Of a stretch of 64,000 bases of DNA, positions 36,428-47,903 are shown piece by piece (the stretch's first letter is position 1; the number at the start of each line of letters is the position of its first letter). The notes beneath the pieces were generated by a model. It had not been told where the DNA came from. It did not search any database and worked only from the letters and a program-made list of their open reading frames with translations. This stretch comes from Streptococcus gallinaceus (GTDB lineage: Bacteria; Bacillota; Bacilli; Lactobacillales; Streptococcaceae). The stretch is taken from assembly GCF_024170225.1 (NCBI RefSeq), contig NZ_JALJXU010000001.1, positions 372,001 through 436,000 of the forward strand, given 5' to 3'. A program made the position numbers and the translations under genes.

Positions 36428-39400
36428 ATGCTAGCACAATTAGATACCAAAACTGTCTATACTTTTATGGATAGCATGGTAACCATCGAAAAATACGTCA
36501 CGCGAGCCAAGGAATTGGGTTATTCCCATTTGGGGATGATGGACGTGGACAATCTTTATGGAGCTTATCAGTTTATGGAGGCTTGTCAAGCAGCGGAGAT
36601 TCAGCCGGTTATTGGTTGCGAAATGGAAGTGCTGGTCAAGGACCAGCCGATTCGTATGCAATTGCTTGCGCGTGATAGTCAGGGCTACCGGAATCTGCTC
36701 AAGTTATCGACCAGTAAGATGATGGGCAAGAAAACTTGGGAAGATTTTCAAGAATTTTTGCCCGGAGTATTGGTGGTCGTTCCCTATTTTTCTGGGATTG
36801 AAACGCTGGAACTGGATTGTGATTTTGTCATCGGGGTCTATCCAGATACCCCACAACAAGAGTTTTCACGACCCATTCTTCCTCTTTATACCGTACGCTA
36901 TTTTGAGGAGAAGGAGGTAGAGCCGCTGCAGGTTCTGCGCGCGATTCGGGACAATAGTACCCTCAATCAGGTAACGGATCTACCCAGTCGTCAATTTTTG
37001 TTAGCGCCAGATGAATTTCGTCAGCAGTTTGCAAACTTTCCGCAAGCCTTGGACAATCTAGCAAGATTGATTCAGACAATTTCTTATGATTTGGACAAAA
37101 ATTTGAAATTGCCTCGTTTTAATTGTGAACGCCCCGCTGTGGAGGAGTTACGCGAACGAGCTCAAAAAGGTTTATCAAACAGAAATTTGGAAGGAGCTGC
37201 CTACCAAGAACGGTTGGAGCAAGAATTATCCATTATTCATGAAATGAGATTTGACGATTATTTCCTTATTGTCTGGGATTTACTGCGATTTGGTCGCAGT
37301 CAGGGGTATTACATGGGGATGGGTCGTGGTTCTGCGGTTGGTAGTCTGGTGGCTTACAGCTTGGGTATTACAGGTATTGATCCCGTTAAGCACAACCTAC
37401 TTTTTGAGCGTTTCCTCAATAAAGAACGCTTTAGTATGCCGGATATTGATATTGATATTCCAGATATTTACCGTGGAGAGTTTATCCGCTATGTGCGCGA
37501 GCGTTATGGGACCATGCATACGGCACAAATCGTGACCTATTCGACATTTGGGGCCAAGCAAGCGATTCGTGATGTTCTCAAGCGCTTTGGGATTCCTGAG
37601 TATGAGTTGACCAATATCACCAAGAAAATTTCTTTTCGAGATACGTTGGCGACGGCTTACGAGCGAAATGCGTCTTTTCGTCAAATTATCAATAGCAAGA
37701 TGGAGTACCAGAAAGCTTTTGCCATTGCCCAGCAGATTGAGGGGCATCCTCGTCAGACTTCTATTCATGCGGCCGGTGTCGTTATGAGTGATGAGGATTT
37801 GACGGATACAATTCCATTGAAATTCGGAGAGGACATGCTGGTCACCCAGTATGATGCCCACGGTGTTGAAGCCAATGGTCTTCTGAAGATGGATTTTCTT
37901 GGTCTGCGCAATCTGACCTTTGCTCAGAAGATGAAAGAAGCAGTGCTTGATAAGTATGGTCAGGACATTGCGGTTGAGAAGATTGACTTGGAGGACAAGG
38001 AGACTTTAGCGCTCTTTGCGGTAGGTCAGACAAAGGGAATTTTCCAATTTGAGCAGCCGGGGGCTATTCGTCTCTTGAAACGAGTGCGTCCGACGCGGTT
38101 CGAGGATGTCGTAGCAACGACCAGTCTCAATCGACCTGGAGCCAGTGATTACTCGGATAATTTTGTCAAGCGAAAGCAAGGGGAAGAAGCAGTGGACTTG
38201 CTAGATGACTCCATTGCCGACATCTTGACGCCGACCTACGGAATCATGCTTTATCAAGAGCAGGTCATGCAGATTGCTCAGCGCTATGCTGGATTTACAC
38301 TCGGGAAAGCCGATTTGTTGCGGCGGGCCATGTCCAAGAAAAATGCGGCTGAGATGCAGTCCATGAAGGAAGCATTTTTAAGCGGTGCGCAAGCTTTGGG
38401 TCATTCTAGGGATAAGGCTGAAGAGATTTTTGCTATGATGGCTAAGTTTGCAGGTTATGGATTTAACCGTAGTCATGCCTATGCTTACTCGGCACTGGCT
38501 TTTCAGTTGGCTTACTTCAAGGTGCATTACCCAGATGTCTTTTTTGATGTGATGCTCAATTATTCTAGCAGCGATTATATCAATGATGCCCTGCAATTTG
38601 AATTTAAAGTGGCTCGATTGACTATTAACAATATTCCATTTAATGATAAGTTTTCCGAGCGCCAGATTTACATGGGCTTGAAAAATATCAAAGGGATGCC
38701 TAGAGAACTTTCGTTTTGGATTTTGGAAAATCGTCCCTTCAAGAGTGTCGAAGATTTTATGCTTCGTTTGCCGGTTAAGTATCAGAAAAAAGACCTGCTG
38801 ACACCGCTGATTCAGCTTGGTTTGTTTGATGATTTTGAAAAAAATCGTAAGAAAATTGTGGTGAATTTGGATAATTTGTTTGTCTTTGTGGAGGCCTTTG
38901 GTTCCTTTTTCTCTGAGGAAACCTATTCTTGGACTGAGACAGAAGACTACACAGACAGTGAAAAATTTGAGATGGAACAGGCTGTCATTGGTGTCGGGAT
39001 CAGCCCACATCCTCTTGTCAAAATCCGTCAAAGCAGTTCGCGTTCATTGACCGAGTTGGCAGACTTGACGGAGCAGCAACGAGCGACTGTTTTAGTGCAG
39101 ATTTTGGGAGTACGCGTCATCCGTACGAAAAAAGGGGAGCAGATGGCCTTTTTGCAAGTATCGGACACCAAGCAACGTTTGGATGTAACCTTGTTCCCGG
39201 AATCCTTCAAACAGTATCATAATCTACTGGAAGAAGGGAAAATTGTTTATTTAATAGGGCGGATGCAGGAACGTGACGGTCATCTGCAGATGGTGCTGGA
39301 CCAGCTAGAACTTGCCTCTGATGAAAAGTTTTGGATTTTATTACAAAATCATGAATTTGACCAGGAAATAGCGGGGGTTTTAGAGGAACATAGTGGCTCT

Positions 39401-39526
39401 ATTCCGGTGGTGCTTCATTATCAAGAAAGTAATGAAACTATCCAAGTCGCCCAGTATGGTGTATCAAAATCAAGCCAGCTGGAAATAGATTTAAAAGAAT
39501 TTTCTATGAAAACGGTTTTTCGTTAA
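36428..39526 (+). CDS. dnaE: DNA polymerase III alpha subunit DnaE
   Basis: A 1032-residue replicative polymerase, the normal length for the Gram-positive DnaE that works beside PolC, mainly at the lagging strand. The order is a PHP domain (1-200), palm with PDIDIDIPD and GRGSAVGSLVAY, fingers, helix-hairpin-helix and OB-fold. The PHP domain appears inactive: the usual HxxYS start reads DTKTVYTF and TDHGNLYG reads MDVDNLYG, so metal-binding histidines are missing. AAGGAGG precedes the ATG. Confidence 0.96.
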   Translation: MLAQLDTKTVYTFMDSMVTIEKYVTRAKELGYSHLGMMDVDNLYGAYQFMEACQAAEIQPVIGCEMEVLVKDQPIRMQLLARDSQGYRNLLKLSTSKMMGKKTWEDFQEFLPGVLVVVPYFSGIETLELDCDFVIGVYPDTPQQEFSRPILPLYTVRYFEEKEVEPLQVLRAIRDNSTLNQVTDLPSRQFLLAPDEFRQQFANFPQALDNLARLIQTISYDLDKNLKLPRFNCERPAVEELRERAQKGLSNRNLEGAAYQERLEQELSIIHEMRFDDYFLIVWDLLRFGRSQGYYMGMGRGSAVGSLVAYSLGITGIDPVKHNLLFERFLNKERFSMPDIDIDIPDIYRGEFIRYVRERYGTMHTAQIVTYSTFGAKQAIRDVLKRFGIPEYELTNITKKISFRDTLATAYERNASFRQIINSKMEYQKAFAIAQQIEGHPRQTSIHAAGVVMSDEDLTDTIPLKFGEDMLVTQYDAHGVEANGLLKMDFLGLRNLTFAQKMKEAVLDKYGQDIAVEKIDLEDKETLALFAVGQTKGIFQFEQPGAIRLLKRVRPTRFEDVVATTSLNRPGASDYSDNFVKRKQGEEAVDLLDDSIADILTPTYGIMLYQEQVMQIAQRYAGFTLGKADLLRRAMSKKNAAEMQSMKEAFLSGAQALGHSRDKAEEIFAMMAKFAGYGFNRSHAYAYSALAFQLAYFKVHYPDVFFDVMLNYSSSDYINDALQFEFKVARLTINNIPFNDKFSERQIYMGLKNIKGMPRELSFWILENRPFKSVEDFMLRLPVKYQKKDLLTPLIQLGLFDDFEKNRKKIVVNLDNLFVFVEAFGSFFSEETYSWTETEDYTDSEKFEMEQAVIGVGISPHPLVKIRQSSSRSLTELADLTEQQRATVLVQILGVRVIRTKKGEQMAFLQVSDTKQRLDVTLFPESFKQYHNLLEEGKIVYLIGRMQERDGHLQMVLDQLELASDEKFWILLQNHEFDQEIAGVLEEHSGSIPVVLHYQESNETIQVAQYGVSKSSQLEIDLKEFSMKTVFR

Positions 39527-40627
<1,101 letters not shown>

Positions 40628-40678
40628 TCTAACGAGTTAATCGTTTCAAATATCAATAAAAATAGGAGTTTTTCAAAA

Positions 40679-42184
40679 ATGAATAAACGCGTAAAAATCG
40701 TTGCAACACTTGGACCAGCCGTTGAAACACGTGGTGGTAAAAAATTCGGTGAAGATGGTTACTGGGGTGAGCCTCTTGATGTTGAAACATCAGCTGCAAC
40801 CATTGCTGAATTGATCAAAGCTGGTGCAAATGTTTTCCGTTTCAACTTCTCACATGGTGACCATGAAGAGCAAGGTGCACGTATGGCAACTGTTCGTAAA
40901 GCTGAAGAAATCGCTGGTAAAAAAGTAGGTTTCCTTTTGGATACAAAAGGTCCAGAAATCCGTACTGAATTGTTTGAAGGCGAAGCGAAAGAATATAGCT
41001 ACGTAACTGGTGAAACAATCCGCGTTGCTACAAAACAAGGTATCAAATCAACTCGTGAAGTGATTGCCCTTAACGTTGCTGGTAGCTTGGATGTCTACGA
41101 TGACGTTGAAGTTGGGAAACAAGTACTTGTTGACGATGGTAAATTAGGTCTTCGTGTTATTTCTAAAGACGATGAAAAACGTGAATTTGTATGTGCTGTT
41201 GAAAATGATGGCGTTATTGCAAAACAAAAAGGTGTAAACATCCCTTACACTAAAATTCCTTTCCCATCACTTGCAGAACGTGATGATGCGGATATCCGTT
41301 TCGGTCTTGAAAACGGCTTGAACTATATCGCTATCTCATTTGTACGTTCAGCAAAAGACGTAGAAGCTGTTCGTGCTATTTGTGAAGAAACTGGTAACGG
41401 TCACGTTCGTCTCTTCTCAAAAATCGAAAACCAACAAGGTATCGATAACTTGGACGAAATCATCGAGGCTTCAGACGGTATCATGATCGCTCGTGGTGAC
41501 ATGGGTATTGAAGTACCATTCGAAATGGTTCCAGTTTACCAAAAACAAATCATCACTAAAGTAAATGCGGCTGGTAAAGCAGTTATCACAGCAACAAACA
41601 TGCTTGAAACAATGACTGACAAACCACGTGCAACTCGTTCAGAAGTATCTGACGTATTCAACGCTGTTATCGACGGTACTGATGCAACAATGCTTTCAGG
41701 TGAATCAGCAAACGGTAAATACCCACTTGAGTCAGTTCGCACAATGGCAACTATTGCTATGAACGCACAAACTCTTCTTGGTGAATATGGTCGTTTGGAC
41801 TCATCAACATTTGACCGTACTTCTAAAACAGAAGTTATCGCATCAGCTGTTAAAGATGCATGTAACTCAATGGACATTAAATTGGTTGTAACTGTAACTG
41901 AAACTGGTTTCTCAGCTCGCCAAATTTCTAAATACCGTCCAGATGCAGACATCTTGGCTGTAACATTTACAGAAAATATTCAAAAATCATTGATGCTTAA
42001 CTGGGGTGTTATTCCAGTCGTAACTGACAAACCAGCTTCAACAGATGACATGTTCGAATTGGCTGAGAAAGCTGCGCTTGAATCAGGTCTTGTTGAATCA
42101 GGTGACAACATCGTTATCGTTGCTGGTGTACCAGTTGGTCAATCAGGTTCTACAAACACAATGCGTGTTCGTACAATCGCTTAA
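40679..42184 (+). CDS. pyk: Pyruvate kinase
   Basis: A 501-residue glycolytic enzyme converting phosphoenolpyruvate and ADP to pyruvate and ATP. Motifs include KIVATLGPA, RFNFSHGDHEEQ, the catalytic region LFSKIENQQGIDNLDEII and IARGDMGIEVPFEMVP, and MLETMTDKPRATRSEVSDV. It lacks the extra C-terminal PEP-utiliser domain of bacilli. TAGGAGT precedes the start. Its stop is part of the palindromic terminator shared with the Nramp gene. Confidence 0.97.
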   Translation: MNKRVKIVATLGPAVETRGGKKFGEDGYWGEPLDVETSAATIAELIKAGANVFRFNFSHGDHEEQGARMATVRKAEEIAGKKVGFLLDTKGPEIRTELFEGEAKEYSYVTGETIRVATKQGIKSTREVIALNVAGSLDVYDDVEVGKQVLVDDGKLGLRVISKDDEKREFVCAVENDGVIAKQKGVNIPYTKIPFPSLAERDDADIRFGLENGLNYIAISFVRSAKDVEAVRAICEETGNGHVRLFSKIENQQGIDNLDEIIEASDGIMIARGDMGIEVPFEMVPVYQKQIITKVNAAGKAVITATNMLETMTDKPRATRSEVSDVFNAVIDGTDATMLSGESANGKYPLESVRTMATIAMNAQTLLGEYGRLDSSTFDRTSKTEVIASAVKDACNSMDIKLVVTVTETGFSARQISKYRPDADILAVTFTENIQKSLMLNWGVIPVVTDKPASTDDMFELAEKAALESGLVESGDNIVIVAGVPVGQSGSTNTMRVRTIA

Positions 42185-42240
42185 TTCTAAAATAAAAATA
42201 AGATTCGCCTGTAGGTGAATCTTATTTTTATTTTAGAATT
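42183..42240. terminator. 58-base palindromic bidirectional terminator, pyk / mntH
   Basis: The 27-base arms (42183-42209 and 42214-42240) are reverse complements with one G-T exception around the loop TGTA. Both stop codons lie in the arm ends: pyk TAA at 42182-42184 and the Nramp gene's TAA at 42239-42241. Runs of T and A at both sides allow termination in either direction. Confidence 0.92.
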
Positions 42241-43600
42241 ATCCATTTATAAATAGATTGATAATTAATTTAATATTTAAGATGGATAGCAGACTGGCAA
42301 TTGTATAGGCGAGGTAGGTGTTCCATTTTGCATTTACAAATACCCCCATATATTTTTTTCTAGAAGTGAAATAGATCAAGGGAAAAATCGAAAAAGGTAA
42401 TGCAACAGATAGAAAAACTTGTGAATAGACAATCAATTGGTCTAGAATTTTTTCTTGGCTACCAAAAAGAATAGAAAGAATAAGGACAGGCAGGAGGGCT
42501 AGACCTCGAGTTATCAATCGAATTAGCCATTGAGGAAGTCTTAAATGGAGGAAGCCTTCCATAACGACTTGTCCAGTTAGAGTTCCCGTAATTGTCGAAT
42601 TTTGCCCACTAGCTAATAGTGCCAGTGCGAACAGAGTAGAAAGAAATGAGCTAGCAATGGTGCCTACGATGCGATTATTAGACAAGGCGTTGTACATTTG
42701 TGAAAAAGCACTGACTTGACTAGAATGACCGTAAAACAATGATGCACCTAAAATTAGCAACAGAGAGTTAACAATAAAGGCTAATGTCAGTTGTATATTG
42801 GAATCCCAGGTCATAAAACGAATACTTTTTTGAAGCGAAATCGTACTAGTGGTATCCACTTTACGAGTCTGAGATAGGGCTGAGTGGAGATAGAGATTGT
42901 GGGGCATAACAGTGGCACCAATGATACCTAGCGCAAGAGTTAAAGGTGTATTTTCTGTGTTAGGATGTGACTCAATTAACGAAGCTGAAGGAAAGTAACC
43001 TCTAAATAGACTTTGAAAGTCAGGTTTGGATAAAATGACTAAATAAAGAAAAATTATTAGGATAGTAAATATGAGCGTCGTAACCAGTGCTTCGATTTTT
43101 TGAACACCAAATTTTAGTAACAGAAGTAGTAAAAAGACATCTAAGATTGTAATGCAAATCGAAAAAGTGAGTGGCCACCCAAATAGAAGATGAAGTGCAA
43201 TTCCTGAGCCGATAACTTCTGCCAAATCTGTCGCCATAAGCGCAAGTTCTATGATAATGAATAGAATGTAGCGAAAAGGTTTTGCAAGGTTGGTAGCTGT
43301 AATTTGAGCCAAGTCTTGTTGTGTAACGATTCCAAGCTTACCAGCCATTTGTTGTAGCTGCATAGCCATTAAAGATGAGAGTAGTACAACAAAAAGAAGA
43401 CTATAACGGTAACTCGCTCCTCCGATAACGCTGGTAATCCAATTTCCTGGATCCATGTAGCCGACAGCGACAAGGGCACCAGGTCCTAAAAATACCCTTA
43501 GTGTGGAGAAGAAGCCTGCACTTTCAGGTGGCGTTATACTTTGATTTAATTTACCAAGGGACTGCTTATTTTGTTGGTATGTTTCTTGTTCTAACTTCAT
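42239..43600 (-). CDS. mntH: Nramp family divalent metal transporter
   Basis: A 453-residue proton-coupled manganese/iron importer with about eleven helices. The first-helix metal motif is GYMDPGNW and the sixth helix has IGATVMPHNLYLHSAL, which contains the conserved MPHN. The start MKLEQETYQQNK at 43600 follows an extended -10 by six bases without any ribosome-binding site. An upstream TTG start would lie inside the promoter and is rejected. No metal-regulator box was identified. Confidence 0.93.
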   Translation of the reverse strand: MKLEQETYQQNKQSLGKLNQSITPPESAGFFSTLRVFLGPGALVAVGYMDPGNWITSVIGGASYRYSLLFVVLLSSLMAMQLQQMAGKLGIVTQQDLAQITATNLAKPFRYILFIIIELALMATDLAEVIGSGIALHLLFGWPLTFSICITILDVFLLLLLLKFGVQKIEALVTTLIFTILIIFLYLVILSKPDFQSLFRGYFPSASLIESHPNTENTPLTLALGIIGATVMPHNLYLHSALSQTRKVDTTSTISLQKSIRFMTWDSNIQLTLAFIVNSLLLILGASLFYGHSSQVSAFSQMYNALSNNRIVGTIASSFLSTLFALALLASGQNSTITGTLTGQVVMEGFLHLRLPQWLIRLITRGLALLPVLILSILFGSQEKILDQLIVYSQVFLSVALPFSIFPLIYFTSRKKYMGVFVNAKWNTYLAYTIASLLSILNIKLIINLFING

Positions 43601-43615
43601 AGGAGTATTATAGCA
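43598..43615 (-). promoter_or_regulatory. mntH promoter abutting the start codon (predicted leaderless)
   Basis: On the minus strand TGCTATAAT (43607-43615) is followed by ACTCCT and then the ATG at 43600. The -35 is weak and there is no Shine-Dalgarno sequence. Confidence 0.65.
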
Positions 43616-43717
43616 CAAAGTCTGTTTGAAATTGTATTAGATTATGAGATTGCTTGTTGAACTTGTCGCTTGTTTTTTGTTATAATAAAAAGATAATTGA
43701 TTAGAAAGTATGAGAAA

Positions 43718-46000
43718 ATGAATCCATTATTACAAGGAATGAATGACCGTCAAGCAGAGGCGGTTCAAACAACGGAAGGACCATTGTTGATTATGGCGGG
43801 GGCTGGTTCTGGTAAAACCCGTGTCCTGACGCACCGCATTGCTTATCTGATTGATGAAAAAATGGTCAATCCATGGAATATTTTGGCCATTACCTTTACC
43901 AATAAAGCTGCGCGAGAAATGAGAGAGCGGGCAATGGCCTTAAATCCCGCTACTCAAGATAGCTTGATTGCAACCTTTCACTCTATGTGTGTTCGGATTT
44001 TGCGTCGTGATGCAGACCATATTGGTTACAATCGCAATTTTACTATCGTTGATCCAGGTGAGCAGCGCACACTGATGAAACGGATTTTGAAAAATCTCAA
44101 TCTTGATCCCAAAAAGTGGAGCGAACGATCAATTCTAGGAACTATTTCGAATGCAAAAAATGACTTGCTGGATGAAGTGGCCTACGAGAGCCAGGCTGGG
44201 GACATGTATACTCAGATTGTAGCCAAGTGCTATAAGGCCTACCAGAAAGAGTTACGCCAGTCTGAAGCGGTGGATTTTGACGACTTAATTATGCTGACCC
44301 TTCGTCTTTTTGACCAAAATCCGCAGGTCTTGACCTATTACCAACAACGTTACCAATATATCCACGTAGATGAGTACCAAGATACCAACCATGCCCAATA
44401 CCAGTTGGTCAAGCTTTTGGCTTCTCGCTTTAAAAATATCTGTGTAGTGGGGGATGCGGACCAGTCTATCTATGGATGGCGTGGTGCAGATATGCAAAAT
44501 ATCCTCGACTTTGAGAAGGATTATCCAGATGCAAAAGTGGTACTTTTGGAGGAAAATTACCGTTCAACCAAAACGATTTTGCAGGCAGCTAATGACGTCA
44601 TCGAGCGCAATAAAAATCGACGTCCTAAGAAATTATGGACGCAGAACAACGAAGGTGAGCAGATTGTTTACCACCGTGCCAATGATGAGCAGTCTGAGGC
44701 AGTATTTGTTGCACAACAAATTGCGATAATGGCCCAAGGTCAATACAATTACAAGGACTTTGCGGTGCTCTATCGGACCAATGCCCAGTCTCGTACGATT
44801 GAGGAAGCCTTGCTCAAGTCCAACATTCCTTACACCATGGTGGGTGGAACCAAGTTCTATAGCCGTAAGGAAATTCGAGATGTCATTTCTTATCTGAATA
44901 TCATTGCAAATCCAGCTGACAATATTTCATTTGAGCGGATCGTCAATGAGCCCAAGCGTGGTGTCGGACCAGGTACGGTTGACAAGATTCGCGATTTTGC
45001 CAATTTGCAGGAAATGTCTCTCTTGGATGCCTGTTCGCAAATCATGTTGTCTCCTATCAAGGGCAAGGCCGCTCAAGCTGTTTGGGATTTGGCCAATATT
45101 ATTTTAGGCCTTCGTGAGAAATTGGACCAGTTGACCATCACAGAATTGGTCGAACAGGTATTGAATCAAACGGGTTATTTGAATGCCTTGGCTGTGCAGG
45201 CGACCATTGAGGCAAATGCACGGATTGAAAACATCCAGGAGTTTCTATCTGTTACCAAAAACTTTGACGAAAAAGATGTAGAGCTTGAGGGAGAAACTGG
45301 TTTAGACAAGCTGAGCCTATTCCTCAATGATTTGGCTTTGATTACGGATACGGATGATGGTGAAGTAGAGGCGGCTGAGGTGACCTTGATGACCTTGCAC
45401 GCAGCAAAGGGGTTGGAATTTCCAGTTGTTTTCTTGATTGGGATGGAGGAAAATGTCTTTCCGCTCAGTCGAGCTGCCGAAGAGGAAGCCGAGCTTGAAG
45501 AAGAACGGCGTCTGGCTTATGTGGGCATTACGCGTGCGGAACAAACGCTTTTCCTGACAAATGCCAATTCTCGTCTGCTGTTCGGTCGGACTAATTACAA
45601 TCAACCGAGTCGCTTTATTCGTGAGATTTCAAGTGATTTGCTGGATTATCAAGGCTTGGCGCGCCCTGCTAATACTAGCTTCAAGGCCTCTTATGTCAAT
45701 GGCAAATCAGGTCAATTTGGCCAAGGGATGAGCCTGTCACAGGCCTTGCAAAGCAGAAAAGCCGCTGCTCAGCCTCGCCAAACTTCTATCGGTGGCAGTC
45801 TGCCTTTCGGAAAAAATGCTGGCGCTGCTCCATCAACGGATTGGTCAGTAGGAGACATTGCTATCCATAAAAAATGGGGTCAGGGAACGGTTCTGGAAGT
45901 TTCTGGATCAGGTTCAGGACAAGAGTTGAAAATCAATTTCCCAGAAATGGGACTCAAAAAAGTATTGGCGTCCATTGCGCCGATTACCAAAAAAGATTAA
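43718..46000 (+). CDS. pcrA: ATP-dependent DNA helicase PcrA
   Basis: A 760-residue superfamily 1A 3'-5' helicase (UvrD/PcrA) for repair and for clearing replication blocks. Motifs are Walker A AGAGSGKTRVLTHRIA, Walker B HVDEYQDTNHAQY, motif III DADQSIYGWRGAD, and motif VI VGITRAEQTLFL. The C-terminal tail ends in the RNA-polymerase-binding Tudor-like part HKKWGQGTVLEV. The ATG at 43718 is chosen for agreement with the family start MNPLLQGMNDRQ, though the ribosome-binding site is weak. TATAAT lies at about 43680. Confidence 0.95.
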   Translation: MNPLLQGMNDRQAEAVQTTEGPLLIMAGAGSGKTRVLTHRIAYLIDEKMVNPWNILAITFTNKAAREMRERAMALNPATQDSLIATFHSMCVRILRRDADHIGYNRNFTIVDPGEQRTLMKRILKNLNLDPKKWSERSILGTISNAKNDLLDEVAYESQAGDMYTQIVAKCYKAYQKELRQSEAVDFDDLIMLTLRLFDQNPQVLTYYQQRYQYIHVDEYQDTNHAQYQLVKLLASRFKNICVVGDADQSIYGWRGADMQNILDFEKDYPDAKVVLLEENYRSTKTILQAANDVIERNKNRRPKKLWTQNNEGEQIVYHRANDEQSEAVFVAQQIAIMAQGQYNYKDFAVLYRTNAQSRTIEEALLKSNIPYTMVGGTKFYSRKEIRDVISYLNIIANPADNISFERIVNEPKRGVGPGTVDKIRDFANLQEMSLLDACSQIMLSPIKGKAAQAVWDLANIILGLREKLDQLTITELVEQVLNQTGYLNALAVQATIEANARIENIQEFLSVTKNFDEKDVELEGETGLDKLSLFLNDLALITDTDDGEVEAAEVTLMTLHAAKGLEFPVVFLIGMEENVFPLSRAAEEEAELEEERRLAYVGITRAEQTLFLTNANSRLLFGRTNYNQPSRFIREISSDLLDYQGLARPANTSFKASYVNGKSGQFGQGMSLSQALQSRKAAAQPRQTSIGGSLPFGKNAGAAPSTDWSVGDIAIHKKWGQGTVLEVSGSGSGQELKINFPEMGLKKVLASIAPITKKD

Positions 46001-46089
46001 GCTATAGCTTTTTTATCTAATAAGTATTGGAAAACTTGTATATTTAGGAGTAGAATATAAGAAAAAATTTTAGATAAAGAGGTCCAACA

Positions 46090-47376
<1,287 letters not shown>

Positions 47377-47411
47377 TCCCAAACAATTTGACAGAAAAAA
47401 AGGAGAAACTT

Positions 47412-47420
47412 TGGTAGAAT
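47412..47420 (+). promoter_or_regulatory. Extended -10 promoter of the OsmC gene
   Basis: TGGTAGAAT, an extended -10 element with one mismatch, 43 bases upstream of the OsmC-family start. A TTGACA lies further upstream at 21 bases, too far for standard spacing. Confidence 0.45.
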
Positions 47421-47463
47421 AAAGTCAAACGTTTTAATGACTGTCAAACAGTGGGAGGACCTT

Positions 47464-47832
47464 ATGTACCAAACGAAGATTAAAGGAGACAAACTTTATC
47501 ATGCTGTGTCAGAGGGCTACGGGAGTCCTGTAGAACTTTTTGGAGCTGTTGAAAATGGTGAAACACCGATGAGCCTTCTGAATATTGCCTTGGCTTCCTG
47601 CATCACCATGTGTGCTCAAGGGTATTTCAAGCGGAAATATGGAATTGTGCAGATGCCGATTCAAGTGGAGAGCTGCTATGCTAATGATACTTTTCAGCTC
47701 AAAATGACGCTTCCAGATCCCTTGACGGATGAGCAAGAAAAAGAATTGTTGGACTATGTCAATCAGCAATGTCGGGTGAAAAAACTACTGCGGACAGATG
47801 TGGCTATTCAGCTAGAAATAACCTATTTATAA
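47464..47832 (+). CDS. OsmC family protein
   Basis: A 122-residue OsmC/Ohr-fold protein. The two conserved cysteines are visible in LASCITMCAQGYF and in NQQCRVKKLL, consistent with thiol-dependent reduction of organic peroxides. It is closer to the general OsmC group than to Ohr. The ATG at 47464 follows GGGAGGACC. A slightly longer form from 47437 is possible but lacks a ribosome-binding site. It ends at a terminator before rexB. Confidence 0.88.
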   Translation: MYQTKIKGDKLYHAVSEGYGSPVELFGAVENGETPMSLLNIALASCITMCAQGYFKRKYGIVQMPIQVESCYANDTFQLKMTLPDPLTDEQEKELLDYVNQQCRVKKLLRTDVAIQLEITYL

Positions 47833-47839
47833 TCGGAAG

Positions 47840-47867
47840 AGGGTGGATGCGTGTCCATCCCTTTTTC
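47840..47867 (+). terminator. Terminator after the OsmC gene
   Basis: AGGG-TGGA pairs with TCCA-T-CCCT with one bulged T, followed by TTTTT. The rexB extended -10 TGATATAAT (47871-47879) begins 3 bases later. Confidence 0.7.
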
Positions 47868-47870
47868 TTT

Positions 47871-47879
47871 TGATATAAT
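47871..47879 (+). promoter_or_regulatory. Extended -10 promoter of rexBA
   Basis: TGATATAAT is a perfect extended -10 element, 24 bases before the rexB ATG. Confidence 0.7.
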
Positions 47880-47903
47880 AGAAGGACGAGAAAGGGTGAG
47901 AGC

